64,000 nt of DNA, from contig PMTV01000014.1 in assembly GCA_003167215.1 (NCBI GenBank), positions 110,285 to 174,284 of the forward strand. Direction: 5' to 3'. Below are positions 36,069 to 45,348 of the stretch, piece by piece; position 1 is the first letter of the stretch; the number at the start of each line of letters is the position of its first letter. The translations under genes were made by a program, and so were the position numbers. The DNA is from Acidobacteriota bacterium. GTDB taxonomy: Bacteria > Acidobacteriota > Terriglobia > Acidiferrales > UBA7541. The notes below the pieces were generated by a model, which worked only from the letters and a program-made list of their open reading frames with translations, did no database searches and was not told the origin of the DNA.

Positions 36069-39000
36069 CTAGAAAGCGAACTTAGCCGCGAACTGGAATT
36101 GCCGCGGGTTCAGCATGGTCCTGGGGGCGCCGAATAGACCATTCGGTACCGGCGGGCTTGGCACCGGCGCCAGGTTCGGACAGGTGAATGTGGCTGGATC
36201 CGTGGGATTGAAGTCGGCAGCTTGGGCCTGAGTCTCTCTGGTGGCCTTGTCTCGGTAGTTCCTTGGGACCGCTGTGCCTCCGCATATCACTGCGGCGCCG
36301 TACACTGAAGTCACTTCGTCCACGTTCGGCCGATTGAGTAAGTCGAATGCGTCAACCATCAAGTCGAGTCTCAGACGTTCCCTAATCTGGAAGTAACGAG
36401 AGATGCGCAGATCCCATGAGTAGAGAGGATCGCCGTAGTAGGTGTTCCTACCCAGGTTTCCAACGCGGTCAGTGACGGGATTCGTATCGCCATTGGCATC
36501 GAACCCGACGAACATGGTAAAGGGGCGCCCAGTCTGCAACGTGACGATGCTGCTCATCGAGAAGTTGCGCAGGATGCTATGGATGGGCGTAGTTCCCGTA
36601 AAATTCGTTACGAACCGCTGACGCACGTCTTGGTTCGAATTCGCCCGTTCCAGCCCGCGATTGTAGAGGTCCTGCGGCGTGCTGACGAAGGTTGTAAACG
36701 TGCCATCGTCGAGCGTGTGTGAAAAAGTGTAGTTCGCGTTGAGGCTGAAATACTGTCCGGCCCTCTCGGTCACCTGGAGCGTCAGACCGTTGTAAACGGA
36801 ATTTCCTGTATTGTCCGTGGAATACAGAAGACCGGCATTATCGTATGCCGCACCACCGCCTGCTACGCCTGCGGCACCGAAATAGGCCTTACCAGCGGGC
36901 CAGCCGGCAGGAGGCGCCGGAGTTGGCGCGCAATTTGGGATACCAGGATTAATGGTAGGGACTGTCGTGCCGGCCGGGGCACCAAATGGCGGGCAGACAT
37001 TCAGGTTCGACGCACGGACTAGATGGTGCGCCGCAACCCAGAGATATCCAGCGCTGACGGTAAGTCCATGTCCGATTTCCCGGTCGATCTCAAGATTGGC
37101 CTGTTCCGAATAAGGGATTTTGCTGTCGTGCTGCACCATGCCCGCGCCCGCAGTGCACGATGGCGGGCAGGGCCCGGTAATGAATTGCGCCGGCACCTGG
37201 CCCGTGGTGACCAAAGTTGCCGCCGCGTTGGCGGGAAGTAGGAATGTGGGTGGACCGGCCAATGGCCCCGGCGTCAACTGGTTCAGAACCCACGTCGCTG
37301 TGTTTGCACCTTGCCGGATTCCCGGCAGCGTCTCCCCAGGAATTATTACCGGCCTTTGCGGCTGAGTGATGAACAAGAAAGACAGGTTGTAGCGATCATC
37401 GAATAGACCCGCGCCAGCTCGCACCACTGTCTTGTTGTTCGGAGACCAAGCCAAACCGAGGCGAGGCTGGACACCGTTATAGTGAGGATTGATCTGCTTC
37501 GACAATCCCGACTCGAAATCGTATCGGATACCATAATTAACCGTCAAACTGGGCCTGACCCGCCACTGATCCTGAGCGTAGAATCCATAATAAGCGTGAT
37601 CGAGAGTTTCGGAAAAGTTCCCCGTTTCGGACGGGAGATACGCATTCTTCCAATTTGTCGGAATTGGCGGTGGAGTTGGAAGCTGACCGCTCGGAGGATT
37701 GGGCGCGCTTCCGACCGGAGCTCCCCAAAAGACGATCGGAACGCCGTTCAATGGATCGAGCGGATTGGGCCCCGGAACGGCAGGGAAACCTGTCGAAGTC
37801 GGACACTGTCCGTCGGCAGGATTCGACGGAATATCCGCGGTCGTATCCACGAAGTTGGCAAAATCCACCAGGCAATTGAGACCGGGCAACACGATCCTCA
37901 TCGGGGTGAATCCAGGCCAGATCACAAAATTGTTGACGTAGTTGTAATCGACACCGAACTTCGCAACGTGGTTTCCTTTCACCCACGATATGTTGTCAGC
38001 GAGTTGGAAGCGGCTTTCGTAAATGGCGTCGAAAACTCCGAAGTTGTGACCGAACAAAAGCGTGTTAGGGATATCAAGATTGGGCTGGCCCGTGACTCCG
38101 GGAAAATTATAGTGGCGTCGCGCGTATTGAGCCAGAACGCTATTCACCAGGTTGGGCTTAATTATCGTGCTCACCGTACCCACCAGAGATTGATCCCGAA
38201 GGAATAAATTATGGCCGCTGCTGGGGGCGCCAATGCCGCCGCCATCCAGCGTGCTGCCTACTAACTGATTCAAATCGCGTCCATCTTCGACGTTGTAACG
38301 CAGACTCAACCGGTTGTTGGAATTGATCTGATAATCAGCTTTGATGATGCCGTAGTCGTTGTCCTTGGTCTTTAGGATATTGGGATTCTCCGGCGCAATT
38401 CCCAACGCCGCTTTTGACTCATTGATCAAATCCAGGTTTTGATAAAACACGCCCGGAAAGGTTGGCGATTCCCCGCGCCTCTGGCCTTCGTAATTCGTAA
38501 AGAAGAAGAACTTGTCCTTCTCGATCGGCCCTCCGAGCGACGCGCCGAATTGATTTTGACGCAGCGTATCGTCGTCCGGCGAGGGCTGGAGAAGCGACCG
38601 CGCGTCGGTCGCGTTGTTCTGCAAATAATCATATACCGTGCCATGAAATTCATTTCCGCCCGATTTCGTAACAATGTTGACGATGCCGCCCAGTGCGCGG
38701 CCGTACTCCGCGCCAAATCCGTTGTTCACCACACGAAATTCCTGTACCGATTCCTGCGGTGGCGTGGACCGTTGGGAACCTGTCACGGTGTTGACGTTGT
38801 CTGCGCCGTCCACTGTGATTTCATTGCTGAGGTCTCGCATACCACCAAAAGAAACTCGGGTTGACTCGAATTCCGTAATGGTGGACTGCAGGCTGGTGCG
38901 GCCCGTGGCCACACCGGCGGTCAGCAGCGCAAAATCGGTGAATAGCCGGCCACTGATTGGCAAATCGTTGATCTGCTTCGTGTCAATCACTTGGCTGATT

Positions 39001-39404
39001 TCTGTCTTGGTCGGCTCAATAGTCGGCGCTTCTGTGCTGACGATAACTTCTTCTCCGTGCGCCTCAACTTTTAAAGTGATATTAACTGTAGCTGTCTGGC
39101 CGACGCTCAGTATGGTCCCCGTCTGCGTGTACTTCGAGAAGCCTTTAAACTCGGCCTTGAGTTCATAGCGCCCGGGAGGGAGATTGGGTATGGCGTAATA
39201 GCCGGATTGGTCGGAGGTAGCGCTGTACATGGTATTCCTATCCATTTCGCGCAGGCTAATGGTGGCGCCGCTCACAGTACCGCCGCTTGCGTCAAGCACG
39301 GTTCCGTTTAACGACGCTACGCTGGTTTGCGACCACGTTGGATCTGCATAACTAAACAGAATCGCAATCGCTAAAATAGCAAACAGCCCAGTACGTATCC
39401 TCAT
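36069..39404 (-). CDS. Oar-type TonB-dependent receptor
   Basis: A 1111-residue outer-membrane receptor. A signal peptide (RTGLFAILAIAILFSY) is followed by a carboxypeptidase-regulatory beta-sandwich (SLNGTVLDASGGTVSGATIS, YELKAEFKGF), then a TonB plug (AEYGRALGGIVNIVTKSG near residue 235) and a large beta-barrel ending in the aromatic QFAAKFAF, the usual outer-membrane C-terminal signature. This class is expanded in Acidobacteriota and mostly serves uptake of complex organic ligands. It lies directly upstream of the aryl-CoA ligase/carboxylase operon on the same strand, so aromatic oligomers or monomers are a reasonable guess for its ligand. Confidence 0.9.
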   Translation of the reverse strand: MRIRTGLFAILAIAILFSYADPTWSQTSVASLNGTVLDASGGTVSGATISLREMDRNTMYSATSDQSGYYAIPNLPPGRYELKAEFKGFSKYTQTGTILSVGQTATVNITLKVEAHGEEVIVSTEAPTIEPTKTEISQVIDTKQINDLPISGRLFTDFALLTAGVATGRTSLQSTITEFESTRVSFGGMRDLSNEITVDGADNVNTVTGSQRSTPPQESVQEFRVVNNGFGAEYGRALGGIVNIVTKSGGNEFHGTVYDYLQNNATDARSLLQPSPDDDTLRQNQFGASLGGPIEKDKFFFFTNYEGQRRGESPTFPGVFYQNLDLINESKAALGIAPENPNILKTKDNDYGIIKADYQINSNNRLSLRYNVEDGRDLNQLVGSTLDGGGIGAPSSGHNLFLRDQSLVGTVSTIIKPNLVNSVLAQYARRHYNFPGVTGQPNLDIPNTLLFGHNFGVFDAIYESRFQLADNISWVKGNHVAKFGVDYNYVNNFVIWPGFTPMRIVLPGLNCLVDFANFVDTTADIPSNPADGQCPTSTGFPAVPGPNPLDPLNGVPIVFWGAPVGSAPNPPSGQLPTPPPIPTNWKNAYLPSETGNFSETLDHAYYGFYAQDQWRVRPSLTVNYGIRYDFESGLSKQINPHYNGVQPRLGLAWSPNNKTVVRAGAGLFDDRYNLSFLFITQPQRPVIIPGETLPGIRQGANTATWVLNQLTPGPLAGPPTFLLPANAAATLVTTGQVPAQFITGPCPPSCTAGAGMVQHDSKIPYSEQANLEIDREIGHGLTVSAGYLWVAAHHLVRASNLNVCPPFGAPAGTTVPTINPGIPNCAPTPAPPAGWPAGKAYFGAAGVAGGGAAYDNAGLLYSTDNTGNSVYNGLTLQVTERAGQYFSLNANYTFSHTLDDGTFTTFVSTPQDLYNRGLERANSNQDVRQRFVTNFTGTTPIHSILRNFSMSSIVTLQTGRPFTMFVGFDANGDTNPVTDRVGNLGRNTYYGDPLYSWDLRISRYFQIRERLRLDLMVDAFDLLNRPNVDEVTSVYGAAVICGGTAVPRNYRDKATRETQAQAADFNPTDPATFTCPNLAPVPSPPVPNGLFGAPRTMLNPRQFQFAAKFAF

Positions 39405-39660
39405 CGGTCACCCCTTTTATTTCTCCAGCCAACTGGAGCAAACCCCTGCCTCGTGTTGGTATTCCCAGCCAAATTTGCAGCAGGTCTAACGCCTGTGCCG
39501 CAGTTTGTCAAGCACTTTAATCGTCCGCTTGTGCGAATATCGGTCGCATTCATAATTCGATTTTATAACCTGAATAAATCAGCCCACTGGCAGCCAAAGA
39601 GAAATCCGGACTGCTAGTAACTCTTCGTTCGCCTTCTTCCAATCTTCGGCTACCGCCGCT
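39405..39660. other. Intergenic region between ligase and TonB receptor
   Basis: No coding sequence is seen. It is the leader of the minus-strand TonB receptor gene and the trailer of the minus-strand ligase gene. An SD-like AAAAGGGG stands just before the receptor start, and a promoter candidate lies near 39483-39511. The centre is AT-rich (TTATAACCTGAATAAATCAG). Confidence 0.5.
39483..39511 (-). promoter_or_regulatory. Candidate promoter of the TonB receptor gene
   Basis: On the minus strand TTGACA is followed after 17 bases by TAGACC, about 80 bases before the receptor start. The -35 is perfect, the -10 poor. Confidence 0.3.
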
Positions 39661-41229
39661 TCAATGCACACTCCTGTCTCGGCTCACCCAAAAGGGCCTG
39701 CGGAGCGCTTTCTTGTCGGTCTTCCCAGCCGCAGTTTTTGGGATCGCATCAGTAAATGCCACGGACTTGGGCGCCTTCACGCCCCCGAGTTTCTCTTTGC
39801 AGTGCGCGATGACGGCATACTCACTCAACGATTCTCCTGCATGCAGCACCACAATTGCCTTCACCGCTTCGCCCCATTTCTCGTCCGGCACGCCGATGAC
39901 CGCGCACTCGTGAACTTGCGGAAGCGCCATCACGCCGGCTTCTACTTCCGCGCAGTACACATTGAAGCCTCCGGTAATGATCATGTCTTTCTTTCGGTCG
40001 ACGATGTAGAAGTAGCCGTCTTCATCCCGGTAGCCGATGTCGCCGGTGTGATGCCATCCATGGGTGCGAATTTCAGCGGTGGCGTCGGGAAGTTTGTAAT
40101 AGCCACGCGTCACCAAAGAGCCGCGCGCGACAATTTCGCCGGGTGTGTTAGCAGGCAGAAGGCGCCCCTCTTCATCCATTATCGCAAGGGTTACAGCAGA
40201 CGTCGGCTTGCCGCAACTTCGCAGCCGCTCGATATGTTCTCCGCCGGCAGCCGCGGCAACAGTTTTCTGATCCAGCCAGGTCAGCAGCATCGGCGCTTCC
40301 GTCTGGCCGTAGCTTTGGCACATGCATGGTCCAAACACTTCGACGGCTTTCTTGAACTTGTCCGGAGAAACCGGCGAAGCCACGATTAAGAAAACGCGCA
40401 AGCTCGAATAGTCAAAATCACTCAATTGCGGATGGTTGAGCAGCGCATACAGCGCAGTGGGCGGCAAGAACATGTGCGTGACGCGGTATAGTTCGATGTT
40501 CCTCAAAACGTCAAGCGCGTCGAATCCCGGCATGACCACATTGGTAGCGCCGAGCGAGGTCATCACGAAGGCCACCACGCCTGCCGCGTGTGAAAGCGGC
40601 GCGCTCGTCAGGCAGACCCGGTCAGTCGTATCGCCCGCCCAGTATTGGCCGGCCATTTCCGTCATGGTTCCCCACGCGAGATCGGTAACCATCACTCCCT
40701 TGGCCGCTCCCGTAGTTCCGCCGGTGGGGACCAGGCCCATCAGACGTTCTGGATTTCCGTATGGATCTCCCCAGTCGATCTCCGCTGCGTTCGAGCCAAC
40801 TTGCATAAATTTGTCTAGCGACGGATTCGGACCATCCTCCGCGTCGATGCAGATCCAATGTCGCAGCGTCGGAACGCGCACTTTGAGTTCTTCCACTTGA
40901 TCGCGGTAGCTGCTGTGATAAAAAAGCCAGGAAACTTCTGCGTAAACCATGTATTCAGCATTGGCTTCTGGCGCATTCCGGGAATTGATCGGAACCCACA
41001 CCGCGCCTGCGCGCAGCACCCCCAACATACAAAACAAAACACGCGCGTCATTTGGCGAATAAATCGCGGCGCGTTCTTCCCCGTTCAATCCATTCGCACT
41101 CATCGCGCGCGCGATTCGGCGCGTGATCTCCCGCATCTCCTGATATGTATAACGGCTCTCACCGTCGATGATCGCAGTCCGCCCCGGGCACGCGTCTGCG
41201 CCTTTGTCGAAATAATCTATCGCGCGCAT
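39661..41229 (-). CDS. AMP-forming acyl/aryl-CoA ligase
   Basis: A 522-residue adenylate-forming enzyme. The P-loop LVPTGGTTGAAKGV is near residue 165, the QSYGQTEAPML motif near residue 315, and the C-terminal hinge DRKKDMIITGGFNV with catalytic lysine in KTAAGKTDKKAL. It is of the medium-length acyl/aryl-CoA synthetase class. It is the terminal gene of a minus-strand pair with the saccharopine-dehydrogenase-like gene (93 bases apart) and lies inside the aromatic island, so a hydroxycinnamate or phenylacetate-like acid is likely; the substrate is not defined by sequence. Confidence 0.82.
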   Translation of the reverse strand: MRAIDYFDKGADACPGRTAIIDGESRYTYQEMREITRRIARAMSANGLNGEERAAIYSPNDARVLFCMLGVLRAGAVWVPINSRNAPEANAEYMVYAEVSWLFYHSSYRDQVEELKVRVPTLRHWICIDAEDGPNPSLDKFMQVGSNAAEIDWGDPYGNPERLMGLVPTGGTTGAAKGVMVTDLAWGTMTEMAGQYWAGDTTDRVCLTSAPLSHAAGVVAFVMTSLGATNVVMPGFDALDVLRNIELYRVTHMFLPPTALYALLNHPQLSDFDYSSLRVFLIVASPVSPDKFKKAVEVFGPCMCQSYGQTEAPMLLTWLDQKTVAAAAGGEHIERLRSCGKPTSAVTLAIMDEEGRLLPANTPGEIVARGSLVTRGYYKLPDATAEIRTHGWHHTGDIGYRDEDGYFYIVDRKKDMIITGGFNVYCAEVEAGVMALPQVHECAVIGVPDEKWGEAVKAIVVLHAGESLSEYAVIAHCKEKLGGVKAPKSVAFTDAIPKTAAGKTDKKALRRPFWVSRDRSVH

Positions 41230-41322
41230 TCTTAATCGTCTTCTCTCGGTACTCCAGCCATTCGCTGCATCACTCGTTTTGCTTAAAACTCCGCGGTGAG
41301 GACGATTCGTCCAAAGCAGCCC

Positions 41323-42435
41323 TCACGAAAGGAGTTTTGCCTTCACGAATCCGTGGCTTTCGAGCGCCCCGAGAAGTTCACGATGTCCAAATGCAGACGT
41401 GGGCGAAGCGAAACCAACCTTCCGCGGCGCAGCATGGATCAAATGGTGCGCGGCAAACGCTTGCAAGAGCCCGGTCTGCCGATAAGCGCAGGTCCCAAAC
41501 ATCACGCACTTGGCGAAGGATGTCGTTCCGCGCCCGACGACCACATCGATCGTTCGGTGCTCTCGAGTGTTTTCCCGCGACGGGGTTCCGGCTTGCACAG
41601 AGTTAGCCATCTCTGAGAGCTTTCGCTCTTGCTCCTCTTTGGCCAAGGGCCGAATCTCCTTCTCGTAATGTATTTCTGTCGCCAGGACATTCTCCATGAG
41701 CTGTCGATCCAGTATTCCACCCATCGACCGCACGTTCGCTACCTGCGGATGATCCTTGTACCAAACCGGGTGCGGGAAACCTCCCCACGCCAGCGCCAGT
41801 TGCGTTTCGACTGAACTCGGCAAAATCGCCTCATGCCCCCTCGCGCGCACCCAAGGCTTATAGCGATGCTGTTCCAGGTAACAAGCCTCCGTTTGTATCA
41901 CGGCAAAAATCGTTTGCGTGGAACCGAACGTCGGCGCACCCTTGAACATTGACAAAGTCTCGAGCGTGTCGATGCCGCTAGTCTCGAGGCATATTTGAGC
42001 GGCAATATCGCTCGTGGCTGACATATATGCCGTCGCTGGAGCGGCCAGCAGCCCCGCGCGCGCGAACTTCTCGCCCCACTTTTCGGAAACTTCTCTTAGC
42101 CACGCTTGTTCCCCGCTGATGTCAATGTAATGGCATCCCGCACCGAGGCAGGCCTCGATCACCCGAGGCCCGTTGTAAAGAAATGGACCGACGGTGTTGC
42201 ACACCACTTTGGCGCCTGCGAACAATTTCTCCAACTCCGCGGCCGAATTGCCGGCTTCTGCGATCTCGTAATCCGCGGTTTCAATACCGGGCACGTGACT
42301 CAACACTTGCTCGATTTTTTTTCGATTGCGGCCGACCGCCAGAAACGGAACGTTGTATTCTCGAAGGAATTCCGCGACCAGGCGTCCTGAAAAGCCGCTT
42401 GCTCCATACAGAATTACGGGTTTCTTGTCGGCCAT
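41323..42435 (-). CDS. Saccharopine dehydrogenase-fold oxidoreductase (trans-acting enoyl reductase-like)
   Basis: About 370 residues. The ORF track begins 24 bases earlier, but the ATG at 42435 follows GCGAGGAATGCG and gives MADKKPVILYGASGFSG, with the dinucleotide motif GASGFSGR at the very N-terminus. The region VVCNTVGPFLYNGPRVIEAC and CHYIDISGEQ are typical of the saccharopine dehydrogenase NADP-binding family, including mycobacterial trans-acting enoyl reductases. Probably an NAD(P)-dependent oxidoreductase acting on a ligand bound as thioester. It is divergent from an HxlR regulator, which is the natural candidate for its control. Confidence 0.78.
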   Translation of the reverse strand: MADKKPVILYGASGFSGRLVAEFLREYNVPFLAVGRNRKKIEQVLSHVPGIETADYEIAEAGNSAAELEKLFAGAKVVCNTVGPFLYNGPRVIEACLGAGCHYIDISGEQAWLREVSEKWGEKFARAGLLAAPATAYMSATSDIAAQICLETSGIDTLETLSMFKGAPTFGSTQTIFAVIQTEACYLEQHRYKPWVRARGHEAILPSSVETQLALAWGGFPHPVWYKDHPQVANVRSMGGILDRQLMENVLATEIHYEKEIRPLAKEEQERKLSEMANSVQAGTPSRENTREHRTIDVVVGRGTTSFAKCVMFGTCAYRQTGLLQAFAAHHLIHAAPRKVGFASPTSAFGHRELLGALESHGFVKAKLLS

Positions 42436-42513
42436 CGCATTCCTCGCTTCGGTGAGCACATTCGCAGAAGGCTCCCGGCAGATTTCACCGGCCCTTCCGA
42501 CCTCGTAAACTCG

Positions 42514-42524
42514 GCATACTATGC
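42514..42524. promoter_or_regulatory. Small palindrome in the HxlR/oxidoreductase intergenic region
   Basis: GCATACTATGC is an inverted repeat GCATA/TATGC around one base, between the divergent reductase and hxlR-type genes, about 60 bases before the regulator start. It is a candidate operator for the HxlR protein. No reporter or footprint evidence can be given from sequence. Confidence 0.35.
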
Positions 42525-42582
42525 TAAAGTCGCTTTTTGGCTAGTAGGAACCTTTCAGAAACCTGGTATCGGGAGTCCCACC

Positions 42583-42909
42583 ATGGAAGACAAATCCTAT
42601 TGCGCGGTAGAAATCACAGCTGACATCATCGGCGGAAAATGGAAACCGATGATTCTCTTTTACCTTCAAGATCAGACCCGCAGGTTCGGCGAGATTCACA
42701 GGTTGATACCGAGAGTGACGAAGAAGATGCTCACTCAACGGCTTCGCGAACTGGAAACCGGAGGAATCGTTCACCGCAAAGTGTTTGCACAAGTTCCGCC
42801 TCGCGTGGAGTACTCACTCACGAGACATGGTCAAAGTTTGCGGCCGATTCTGGAATTGATGTCGAAGTGGGGAGACCGGCATCGCTCGCGCTACGGTGGC
42901 GCTCAGTAA
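42583..42909 (+). CDS. HxlR-family transcriptional regulator
   Basis: A 108-residue winged-helix protein. HxlR features are IIGGKWKPMILFYL near residue 15, FGEIHRLIPRVTKKMLTQRLREL (recognition region) and YSLTRHGQSLRPIL near the C-terminus. A cysteine near the N-terminus (SYCAV, Cys7) is the position that senses electrophiles or quinones in relatives such as YodB. A GGGAG SD precedes the ATG. Divergent from the oxidoreductase/ligase pair, it probably represses them, possibly in response to a reactive aromatic or quinone. Confidence 0.88.
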   Translation: MEDKSYCAVEITADIIGGKWKPMILFYLQDQTRRFGEIHRLIPRVTKKMLTQRLRELETGGIVHRKVFAQVPPRVEYSLTRHGQSLRPILELMSKWGDRHRSRYGGAQ

Positions 42910-42946
42910 CTGGTTTCTACTGAGCGTGGATCAATGGAAGCAACAA

Positions 42947-43816
42947 TCAGTTCAACAGCATAGAAAGTTCCTGAGCTGCAGCGCGAAGTTGCGGGAGGAA
43001 TTTAGTCTGCAGCTCCTGGATGGAGAGGCGATGTGCGTGCGCCCCAACGTTCAGTGCCGCCACTACTTTTCCGCTTGGATTCTGGATGGGAACCGCCATG
43101 GAACGCAGACCAACTTCAAGTTCCTGATCGACGAGCGAGTAGCCGTTACGCAGGACGAGGCGCAGCGCCTGCCTTAATTTCTCCACGCTCACAATCGTTC
43201 GGTTCGTGTGGCGGGTGAGCCGAACGCGTTCAAAAAAAGACTCCAACTCGGCAGCCGGCAGGTTCGCCAGCAACACGCGGCCCATGGAGGTGCAAAACGC
43301 AGGCAATCGGCTGCCCACTCCCAGGTCGATGGACATGATGCGGGTTACGTTTGCGCGCGCCACATAGATGATATCGAGCTCTTCGAGAGTCGCGATAGAA
43401 CAGGATTCGTGCAACACGCGGCTGATATGTTCCAAAACAGGCTGGGCGGATGCCGCGAGCGGCATAGAGGAAATGTAGGAGTGGCCGAGTGCCAGGATAC
43501 GAGGCTGAAGAAAAAAGTGATGGCTGTCGTCGGAACCGGCAAAACCGAGTTTTGTAAGCGTGTAAAGACATCGGCGCACTGCTGCTCGCGAAAAACCCGT
43601 CTTGCTGCTCACTTGCGAGATGGTAAGCTGGCGCTTCTGCGTCGAGAAGGCCTGTATCACCGCCAAGCCGCGCGCCAAAGAGGTCATGAAGTTTGGATCC
43701 CCCGTGCAGTCATCGAAGAGCGTGGATGGCGTCAACAGTTCGGGAGCCGGTCTTCGAGCGGACGGTACACCTCGTGATTGTTTCTCGGCACCTGTGCGAG
43801 GATTGGCAGGGGACAT
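42947..43816 (-). CDS. IclR-family regulator (PcaR/PobR-like)
   Basis: A 289-residue protein with an N-terminal winged helix-turn-helix (SLARGLAVIQAFS, LTISQVSSKTGFSRAAVRRCLYTL) and a C-terminal ligand-binding domain (PLAASAQPVLEHISRVLHESCSIA, GSRLPAFCTSMGRVLLA). The MTSLARGLAVIQAF start of the DNA-binding domain and overall pattern follow the Pca/Pob subgroup that responds to aromatic acids. A 40-residue tail precedes the HTH. It is divergent from pcaHG with 220 bases between, the typical arrangement for control of protocatechuate ring cleavage. Confidence 0.88.
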   Translation of the reverse strand: MSPANPRTGAEKQSRGVPSARRPAPELLTPSTLFDDCTGDPNFMTSLARGLAVIQAFSTQKRQLTISQVSSKTGFSRAAVRRCLYTLTKLGFAGSDDSHHFFLQPRILALGHSYISSMPLAASAQPVLEHISRVLHESCSIATLEELDIIYVARANVTRIMSIDLGVGSRLPAFCTSMGRVLLANLPAAELESFFERVRLTRHTNRTIVSVEKLRQALRLVLRNGYSLVDQELEVGLRSMAVPIQNPSGKVVAALNVGAHAHRLSIQELQTKFLPQLRAAAQELSMLLN

Positions 43817-43888
43817 GGGCTCTCCGCTCGGAAGTCGGGAAGGATACCCTACTCGGCCGATATGCGCACGGAATTTCGATAATCGGTC

Positions 43889-43917
43889 TTGACAAAATAT
43901 CCCTCCCTTGCATTAAT
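43889..43917 (+). promoter_or_regulatory. Candidate sigma-70 promoter of pcaHG
   Basis: TTGACA and ATTAAT are separated by 17 bases, about 120 bases before the pcaH start. Just upstream, CCGAT and ATCGG arms flank a 20-base core and could be an IclR-family operator. Confidence 0.45.
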
Positions 43918-44036
43918 TCGTCTTAACTTCTGCGTTTTCGCCTGTGCATTAAAAGCGGTGCGGAGACCACCCTGCTTTTGTAACATCGCAGGAAGACTCG
44001 GGTTCCGTGACTCGGCGGTTGCAAGGAGGAAGTGGC

Positions 44037-44741
44037 GTGGCCAAGATTGTTACATACCGGAGGCCAAATCCGGACTCGCAGCCCCCTTATCTGCATCCAA
44101 CGTATATCTCCTCTATCAAACGCGCGCCTTCAAAATCTCTGATTTATTTGCCGCACACGCTCTCGGAAGTCACCGGACCCTCGTTCACGGAGGCGGCAAT
44201 TGATGTGAAAGCCTGCGACCTCACGCGCCAACACTCGGGCAATCCGCTCGGCGAACGCATCATCGTCAGCGGGCGGGTAATGGATGAAGATGGAAGGCCG
44301 CTGCAGCATTCACTCATCGAAGTCTGGCAGGCCAATGCCGCTGGCCGGTATTTGCATAAGCGCGACCAGCATAATGCTCCTCTGGATCCGAACTTCACCG
44401 GATCCGGGCACACCCTGACGGACGCGGAGGGACGCTACCGATTCGTAACCATACGCCCCGGCTCATATCCCTGGGGGAACCATCACAACGCCTGGCGGCC
44501 GGCACACATCCATTTCTCGCTTTTCGGCCCGGCCTTCGCATCGCGTTTGGTGACTCAGATGTATTTTCCAGGCGATCCGCTGTTGCCCTTCGATCCAATC
44601 TTCAACTGCACGGCGGATGAGAACGCACGCAATCGGCTAATCTCGCTGTTTGATTGGGAAACCACAATTCCATCCCAGGCGCTGGGCTTCAAATTCGACA
44701 TTATATTGAGCGGGCGCGAAGCCACACCCATGGAGCCTTAG
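44037..44741 (+). CDS. pcaH: Protocatechuate 3,4-dioxygenase beta subunit
   Basis: About 234 residues. The ORF track starts at a GTG at 44007, but the GTG at 44037 has a perfect AGGAGG at seven bases and begins VAKIVTYRRPNPDSQ, so I use it. The intradiol signature IVSGRVMDEDGRPLQHSLIEVWQANAAG is split here only in quoting. The non-heme Fe(III) ligands are visible as Tyr in GRYLHKRD, Tyr in GSYPWGN and the two His of RPAHIHFS. With PcaG it opens protocatechuate to 3-carboxy-cis,cis-muconate in the cytoplasm, a step of the beta-ketoadipate pathway. Confidence 0.92.
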   Translation: MAKIVTYRRPNPDSQPPYLHPTYISSIKRAPSKSLIYLPHTLSEVTGPSFTEAAIDVKACDLTRQHSGNPLGERIIVSGRVMDEDGRPLQHSLIEVWQANAAGRYLHKRDQHNAPLDPNFTGSGHTLTDAEGRYRFVTIRPGSYPWGNHHNAWRPAHIHFSLFGPAFASRLVTQMYFPGDPLLPFDPIFNCTADENARNRLISLFDWETTIPSQALGFKFDIILSGREATPMEP

Positions 44742-44742
44742 A

Positions 44743-45318
44743 TTGAGTCGACAGCCAACAACATCACAAACCGTCGGCCCATTTTTCTCCATCGGTCTGA
44801 CGAGGATGAAACACGATGACTTGGTGGGTGCCGGCACATCCGGAGAGCGCGTAGTTATTGAAGGCCACGTCCTGGATGGCGACGGAGAACCGGTGCCCGA
44901 CGCTATTATTGAAATCTGGCAGGCAAACTCATATGGGAAGTACGCGCATCCCGAAGATCAGCAGGACAAGCCGCTGGAGCCAAGCTTTTCAGGCTATGGG
45001 CGCATCCCGACTGATGACGAGGGACAGTTTCGCTTCACGACGATCAAGCCGGGACCAGTGCCGGATCTGGATGGAAAGTTTCAGGCTCCCCACATTGTCG
45101 TCTCCGTGTTCGCGCGCGGATTGTTGCGCCGCTTGGTGACGCGGATTTATTTCTCTGATGAGCCGGCGAACGCGACAGACTTTGTGCTGAATTTGGTGGA
45201 AGCATCGCGGTGCGAGACGTTAATTGCCAAAAAGATCGCGGGCGTGAGCGGCAAGCTTGAATGGAATGTCATCCTGCAGGGACCAAACGAGACCGTTTTT
45301 TTCGATTGTGGACTTTGA
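44743..45318 (+). CDS. pcaG: Protocatechuate 3,4-dioxygenase alpha subunit
   Basis: A 191-residue alpha subunit that starts with TTG one base after the pcaH stop. The N-terminal TSQTVGPFFSIGL and GHVLDGDGEPVPDAIIEIWQ are typical. The iron ligands of the beta subunit are missing (FQAPHIVVSVF instead of PAHIHFS), as expected for the non-catalytic partner. It assembles with PcaH into the (alpha-beta-Fe) oligomer. No pcaB, pcaC or pcaD is seen here, so the later steps must be encoded elsewhere, apart from the PcaIJ-like transferase at 24.5 kb. Confidence 0.92.
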   Translation: MSRQPTTSQTVGPFFSIGLTRMKHDDLVGAGTSGERVVIEGHVLDGDGEPVPDAIIEIWQANSYGKYAHPEDQQDKPLEPSFSGYGRIPTDDEGQFRFTTIKPGPVPDLDGKFQAPHIVVSVFARGLLRRLVTRIYFSDEPANATDFVLNLVEASRCETLIAKKIAGVSGKLEWNVILQGPNETVFFDCGL

Positions 45319-45348
45319 CGCTCTCAGAGCGTGCTTTCCTATCTTTTT
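45318..45348 (+). terminator. Putative terminator after pcaG
   Basis: ACGCTC/GAGCGT form a six-base stem with a TCA loop that overlaps the pcaG stop, followed by a pyrimidine-rich GCTTTCCTATCTTTTT. It separates pcaG from the convergent methyltransferase gene. Confidence 0.5.
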
